Origin: Nannocystis exedens
GTDB lineage: Bacteria; Myxococcota_A; Polyangia; Polyangiales; Polyangiaceae
Reading direction: 5' to 3'
Assembly (NCBI GenBank): GCA_945865595.1
Contig: CAMBEV010000001.1
Span: forward strand, 1-43,894
DNA: 43,894 bases
Shown here: in pieces, positions 42,625 through 43,894 of the stretch
How the letters are laid out: each line of letters begins with the position of its first letter
Position numbering within the stretch: position 1 is the first letter of the stretch
The notes under the pieces: generated by a model
What the model was told of the DNA's origin: nothing
Database searches by the model: none
Seen by the model: only the letters and a program-made list of their open reading frames with translations
Position numbers and translations under genes: made by a program

Positions 42625-43683
42625 ATGACGCAAGTTGGGCTCATCGGGTTTGGTCGCTTTGGTCGGGCGTTCGCTTCGTTGCTCGAAGCCGCTGACGTTC
42701 CGTACCTTGCGTTCGATCCGTTTGCGGATGTTCCGGCCAACGTTCGCGGAGCTTCGCTAGCAGACCTCGCCGCGCGGTCAGCGACGATCATGGTCGGCGT
42801 TCCGGTCGGTCGTATGCGCGCGACGCTCGAATCACTCGCGCCCCATCTAACGTCTGCGCACGTCGTGTTCGACGTCGGCAGCGTGAAGCTCAGCCCCTCC
42901 GAGGCCATGGCTGCGACGCTCGGAGACCGTGTTCCATGGGTTGCGACGCACCCGCTCTTCGGCCCGATGAGCCTTGCGCTCGCCGAGCGTCCGTTGCGCG
43001 TGGTCGTATGCCCAAACCCGCTGCACCCAGAGGCCGTCAGTACCATTTGTAACTTGTATCGCTCGATTGGGTGCGAAGTCGTCACTCAAACTGCCGAAGA
43101 GCACGATCGCGTGATGGCCCACACGCATGCTCTAACGTTCTTCGTCGCGAAAGGCATGATGGATGCGGGCGCAGGACTCGAGGTTCCCTTTGCGCCACCG
43201 AGCTTTCAAGCGATCGCGCGGACGATCGAGGCAGTTCGCAGCGACGCCGGTCACCTTTTCGTCGCGATTCAAAATGAAAATCCGTTTGCGGGCGAAGCAA
43301 GAAAGCAACTTGTCGATGCGCTCACCAATATCAACCAGATGCTCGCGACTCCGTCGGCATCGCAGTTCCCACCGCCGCTCGAAATTCGGATCCCTGACCT
43401 GGGCAACCGATCGCCCGAACTGAAAGAGGCGCGTGAGCACATCGACGCGCTCGACCGAGAACTCATGGCCCTCTTGCGTCGTCGTGCTGAGCTCGCCGAA
43501 CGCGCGCTGCGTGCGAAGGAGCAACTGGGCGCGCCCGTTCTTGATGCGCAACGCGAGACGGAGCTTTTCGCGCGCCGTCGAGCGTGGGCCGCTGAGCTCG
43601 GCCTCGAAGCCGATGGCGTCGAAGAGGTCTTCCGGGCCGTCGTCCGATTTTCAAGACGGATGCAGTCCAAGGCGCGACAATGA
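42625..43683 (+). CDS. tyrA: Prephenate dehydrogenase with C-terminal chorismate mutase
   Basis: 352 residues from ATG 42625. The N-terminal half is TyrA: GFGRFGRAF nucleotide loop, DVGSVKLSP, THPLFGP (109-114), and EEHDRVMAHTHALTFF with the histidine that polarises prephenate. The last 90 residues (about 264-349) are an AroQ-type chorismate mutase with all the usual active-site residues in order: Arg270, Arg287, Lys298, Arg310, Glu311, Ser343 and Gln347. In E. coli the fusion is reversed (mutase at the N-terminus). The protein should convert chorismate to prephenate and then to 4-hydroxyphenylpyruvate. Nothing resembling a tyrosine-binding ACT domain is present. Divergent from the Cys-rich lipoprotein gene and end-to-end with the next gene. 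Confidence 0.95.
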   Translation: MTQVGLIGFGRFGRAFASLLEAADVPYLAFDPFADVPANVRGASLADLAARSATIMVGVPVGRMRATLESLAPHLTSAHVVFDVGSVKLSPSEAMAATLGDRVPWVATHPLFGPMSLALAERPLRVVVCPNPLHPEAVSTICNLYRSIGCEVVTQTAEEHDRVMAHTHALTFFVAKGMMDAGAGLEVPFAPPSFQAIARTIEAVRSDAGHLFVAIQNENPFAGEARKQLVDALTNINQMLATPSASQFPPPLEIRIPDLGNRSPELKEAREHIDALDRELMALLRRRAELAERALRAKEQLGAPVLDAQRETELFARRRAWAAELGLEADGVEEVFRAVVRFSRRMQSKARQ

Positions 43684-43894
43684 TCAGCGCGCCGTAGTCG
43701 CCTCGTACAACGCCCTACGTCGTTCCAAAAGTTGACGAAAATAACGGCCGCGCGATTCGTCAGGTTGGTGAACGGTTTCCGTCTTGCGCCACGTGGCCGC
43801 CAGCCGCTCGTCGCCCGTAACGCCCGCTCCCAAAAACGCGAGGAGCGCCCCGCCCAGCAGTGTTCCACTCTGGCTTGGGGCATAGAGAAGCGTG
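43684..43894 (-). CDS. FGGY-family carbohydrate kinase, C-terminal fragment cut by window edge
   Basis: Open frame reading leftward from the window end to a TGA at 43684-43686, 69 residues seen, start outside. The pattern GTLLGGALLAFLGAGVTGD, then ETVHQPDESRGRYFRQL and RRRALYEA, is the ending of FGGY sugar kinases (xylulokinase/ribulokinase type): a helix with a G-GALLA...GAG stretch, a V.PD... motif and a Y...L..R..LYE helix. The catalytic part lies outside, so the sugar cannot be named. It abuts the stop of tyrA with no gap (TGATCA at the junction). Confidence is limited by the short length. Confidence 0.6.
   Translation of the reverse strand, partial: TLLYAPSQSGTLLGGALLAFLGAGVTGDERLAATWRKTETVHQPDESRGRYFRQLLERRRALYEATTAR

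Noticed and set aside
1-43894. Horizontal transfer, prophage or insertion sequence
   Set aside because: I saw no transposase, integrase, phage structural gene, tRNA boundary or terminal repeat, and composition looks uniform by eye.
1-43894. Cyanobacterial origin suggested by GCGATCGC and Uma2
   Set aside because: The lipoproteins, Cys-rich proteins, MYXO-CTERM-like tail, kinase type and overall gene set fit Myxococcota much better.

Overview
This is a chromosomal stretch of a GC-rich, Gram-negative bacterium, most likely a member of the Myxococcota (Polyangia-like deltaproteobacteria). That placement is an inference. It rests on the density of lipoproteins and cysteine-rich secreted proteins, a Ser/Thr protein kinase fused to a signalling ATPase, an FHA-GGDEF protein, FG-GAP and Asp-box lipoproteins, a MYXO-CTERM-like C-terminal anchor, and many GTG starts. 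No 16S rRNA or other taxonomic marker is present. The window is almost fully coding, with 38 protein genes (two cut by the window ends). I see no tRNA, rRNA, CRISPR array, insertion sequence or prophage, and no gene-free stretch longer than about 175 bases.

Layout. 1-4.7 kb: a PrsW-type membrane protease (cut), an MFE-2-like short-chain dehydrogenase without its catalytic lysine, an FHA-diguanylate cyclase, a free SCP2 lipid-binding domain and an alpha-methylacyl-CoA racemase-like enzyme. 4.7-9.6 kb: a free-standing MshEN/GspE-N-type protein divergent from a large kinase-ATPase, then a 31-cysteine exported protein and a 59-residue protein. 9.6-15.2 kb: a YdcF-family protein, an App1-like HAD protein whose ribosome binding site lies in a dispersed-repeat-like sequence, a MurJ flippase fused to a YfhO-like membrane protein, and a membrane rhodanese. 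15.2-19.9 kb: a tight unit of DnaQ-like exonuclease, TPR/retropepsin-fold lipoprotein and coaD, then class II DAHP synthase and a Uma2 nuclease. 19.9-33.2 kb: an FG-GAP lipoprotein, then nine codirectional genes: nucleoside salvage (PNP, cytidine deaminase), two lipoproteins, PPK2, a DUF4013-like membrane protein, and a three-gene exported module with a lytic transglycosylase. 33.2-38.4 kb: a four-gene sugar-import and GH5 glycosidase operon. 38.4-43.9 kb: DnaJ, a HAD hydrolase, two lipoproteins, a TyrA with a C-terminal chorismate mutase, and the end of an FGGY sugar kinase.

The best candidates for something undescribed are: (1) the sugar operon, where the substrate-binding protein is fused to the MalF-type permease and all four genes are joined by 4-base ATGA overlaps; (2) the MurJ-YfhO fusion; (3) the exported transglycosylase module at 28.0-33.2 kb; and (4) the SDR/SCP2/racemase neighbourhood, which resembles the peroxisomal branched-chain acyl-CoA pathway. 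Two features could take part in cyclic-di-GMP signalling: the GGDEF protein and the MshEN-like protein. The octamer GCGATCGC, identical to cyanobacterial HIP1, is clearly over-represented.

All functions were assigned by reading motifs; no database search was possible.
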